Source: Eubacteriales bacterium
Lineage (GTDB): Bacteria > Bacillota > Clostridia > Lachnospirales > Lachnospiraceae
Length of the DNA: 44,257 bases
Direction of reading: 5' to 3'
Assembly: GCA_030524225.1 (NCBI GenBank)
Contig: JAUNGV010000021.1
Location: 1 to 44,257, forward strand
Positions 43,045 to 44,257 of the stretch are shown piece after piece; positions within the stretch are counted from its first letter, which is position 1; the number at the start of each line of letters is the position of its first letter. A program made the translations under genes and the position numbers. Under the pieces are notes generated by a model that saw only the letters and a list, made by a program, of their open reading frames with translations, was not told the DNA's origin and ran no database searches.

Positions 43045-43959
43045 CTAGAACAGCGCATTCTCACTGCTGTATTTGCGTGTCAGCCAGTTAGCAGCCAGTA
43101 CCAGAACGAATCCGACAAGTGACTGGTACACGCCCGCTGCTGACGACATTCCGATATCCCCAAGCGTAATCAGCCCTCGGTACACATAAGTATCTATCGT
43201 GTTCGTTGCATTCAACAGCGCACCGGAATTCATCGGTACCTGATAAAACAGTCCGAAATCAGAGTAGAAGATTCGTCCGACATTGAGCAGTACCATCGTG
43301 ATAATCGTTGGTTTAATCATCGGAAGTGTGATGTAGCGGATCTCCTGCAGCTTCGTAATGCCATCCACAGAAGCCGCCTCGTAAAGAGAGCGGTCTATTC
43401 CCAGTATGGAAGCCAGATAAATCACTGTTCCATACCCTGCCATTTTCCAGCAGTTGACCAGAACCAATATCACCGGCCAGTACTTTTCTTCGGTGTACCA
43501 CGAAATCTCCTGCCCTCCGAAAAAGGTAATCACACTGTTGAGCAATCCCGTATCACTTGCCAGAAACGCATAAGCCAGATAGCTGACAATGACCATGGAA
43601 ATCATAAATGGGAGTAGAATAACCGTTTGATAGATCTTTACCAGCTTTTTGGATCGGATCTCACTCAAAAGAATCGCAAACAAAACTGCAACAACCAGAT
43701 TCACCACAATAAACCCCACATTATAGAGCAGTGTATTTCTGGTAATCCGAAAAGCGTCCGGCGTGCGAAATAAATACTCGAAATTTTTCAGTCCAACCCA
43801 GTCGCTCCGAAGAATTCCCTTTCCAAAATCAATATTTTTAAACGCGATTATCATGCCGCTCATCGGGATATAATTATTCACTAGCAGATAAATCGTCCCC
43901 GGAAGGAGCATGAGATAGATCGGAAGATATTTCCTGATTTCTTTTATTTTCTTTTGCAT
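43045..43959 (-). CDS. Carbohydrate ABC transporter permease (LplB-like, CUT1 family)
   Basis: A 304-residue permease with six predicted helices. It opens KYLPIYLMLLPGTIYLLVNNYIPMSG, the hallmark of LplB-type proteins, followed by WVGLKNFEYLFRTPDAF. The EAA loop is SLYEAASVDGITKLQEIRYITLPMIKPT. The C-terminus NWLTRKYSSENALF is also typical. GAGAGGAG lies four bases before the ATG. It is second in an operon that starts with the solute-binding protein to the right; a strong hairpin separates the two. Confidence 0.93.
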   Translation of the reverse strand: MQKKIKEIRKYLPIYLMLLPGTIYLLVNNYIPMSGMIIAFKNIDFGKGILRSDWVGLKNFEYLFRTPDAFRITRNTLLYNVGFIVVNLVVAVLFAILLSEIRSKKLVKIYQTVILLPFMISMVIVSYLAYAFLASDTGLLNSVITFFGGQEISWYTEEKYWPVILVLVNCWKMAGYGTVIYLASILGIDRSLYEAASVDGITKLQEIRYITLPMIKPTIITMVLLNVGRIFYSDFGLFYQVPMNSGALLNATNTIDTYVYRGLITLGDIGMSSAAGVYQSLVGFVLVLAANWLTRKYSSENALF

Positions 43960-43976
43960 GGCATCTCCTCTCTGAA

Positions 43977-44008
43977 AGAGCGGTTTTCCTGATTCAGGAA
44001 ACCGCTCT
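43977..44008 (-). terminator. Hairpin between solute-binding protein and permease genes
   Basis: AGAGCGGTTTTCCTG (43977-43991) pairs with CAGGAAACCGCTCT (43995-44008) over 14 bp with a single bulged base and a 3-nt loop. On minus it is followed by TTTC, so it is a leaky terminator or a stabilising hairpin favouring expression of the binding protein over the permeases. Confidence 0.7.
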
Positions 44009-44049
44009 CTACACTCTGCCTCACAGATTGTCTTCTTCCCGGAATTGAC

Positions 44050-44257
44050 TCACTGCCCTGCTTTCCACTCTGCAATCTGTGAAGAAGCCTCTTCGATAAT
44101 ACGTTCAATTCCCGCTGCCTGCAGTTCCTCTACCATCTGTGCTACTGCTGCCTCCGGCTCGGAATACCCTGCGCAGATCACCGCCTCATATTTCGAAATC
44201 ACATTGTTACTATTCACGGCCGATTTGAATCCAGTAGACAGTTGGTTTCATCGCATA
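44050..44257 (-). CDS. C-terminal part of an extracellular sugar-binding protein (partial, in-frame stop near the edge)
   Basis: The window cuts this gene. The visible frame ends KYEAVICAGYSEPEAAVAQM, VEELQAAGIERIIEEASSQI, AEWKAGQ then TGA (44050-44052). This matches the C-terminus of LplA/YtcQ-type lipoproteins, where a V-x-x-Y segment, a DPE-like motif and a final helix ending in QxxEW are usual. Position upstream of the LplB and LplC genes supports this. In the same frame a TGA lies at 44248-44250, seven bases from the window end, so about 65 codons are open. The gene may be frameshifted or carry a sequence error; the next bases are needed to tell. Confidence 0.6.

Overview
The window looks like a chromosomal segment of a GC-rich member of the Clostridia, most likely Lachnospiraceae. 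This is inferred from gene order (tig-clpP-clpX-engB; yicC-remA-gmk-rpoZ-rimO-pgsA-cinA), strong AGGAGG-type ribosome binding sites, an LplB/LplC-type sugar ABC transporter and a domain-inverted GH3 enzyme. No 16S or other taxonomic marker is present. Almost every gene is on the minus strand; only a CDF metal exporter, a YgjP-type metallopeptidase and one AraC regulator are on plus. I saw no tRNA, rRNA, insertion sequence, prophage or cas gene.

Layout, left to right. (1) 1-7.6 kb: housekeeping genes: a DUF308 membrane protein, engB, clpX, clpP, tig (own TATAAT promoter), an orphan glucose-1-phosphate cytidylyltransferase and gpmI. (2) 7.6-13.6 kb: a ferric-siderophore-type ABC importer (ATPase, two FecCD permeases, lipoprotein) with an AraC regulator that is translationally coupled to an inositol-monophosphatase-family gene. 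(3) 13.9-16.6 kb: CDF transporter, thiamine pyrophosphokinase and a probably leaderless YgjP-type metallopeptidase. (4) 16.7-24.5 kb: one long minus-strand operon, yicC-remA-gmk-rpoZ-rimO-pgsA-cinA-gtrA-gtrB, behind a TTGACG-17-TATAAT promoter. Between yicC and remA sits a small CRISPR array of five 33-nt type I-C-like repeats and four spacers, transcribed in the operon's direction. Its last repeat runs into the Shine-Dalgarno and start codon of remA. (5) 24.5-26.3 kb: an NFACT/RqcH-family ribosome quality control gene. (6) 26.4-44.3 kb: a carbohydrate-utilisation locus: domain-inverted GH3, canonical GH3, GH78 alpha-L-rhamnosidase, GPH-type symporter, GH94 phosphorylase, a clan GH-A-like hydrolase, a divergent AraC regulator and an LplBC-type ABC transporter with the end of its binding protein.

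Two observations stand out. First, the orphan CRISPR array is embedded in a core operon; its repeats have diverged, yet three of the five keep the hairpin, and the last one is merged with remA translation signals. Second, the two promoters of the glycosidase locus share one architecture: two ATTGYAAA-type direct repeats exactly 20 bp apart, with the proximal repeat overlapping the -35 position and 17 bp before a TATRRT-like -10. This fits class II activation by the adjacent AraC protein and unites the symporter and glycosidases in one regulon. The enzyme set (rhamnosidase, two beta-glycosidases, phosphorylase) suggests use of rhamnose-capped beta-glucosides or similar plant glycosides; the actual substrate cannot be read from sequence.

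Smaller oddities are a His-rich repeat tail on CinA, a long acidic tail on RNA polymerase omega, hairpins between binding-protein and permease genes in both ABC operons, a three-tier hairpin before tig, and an in-frame stop in the binding-protein fragment at the right edge.
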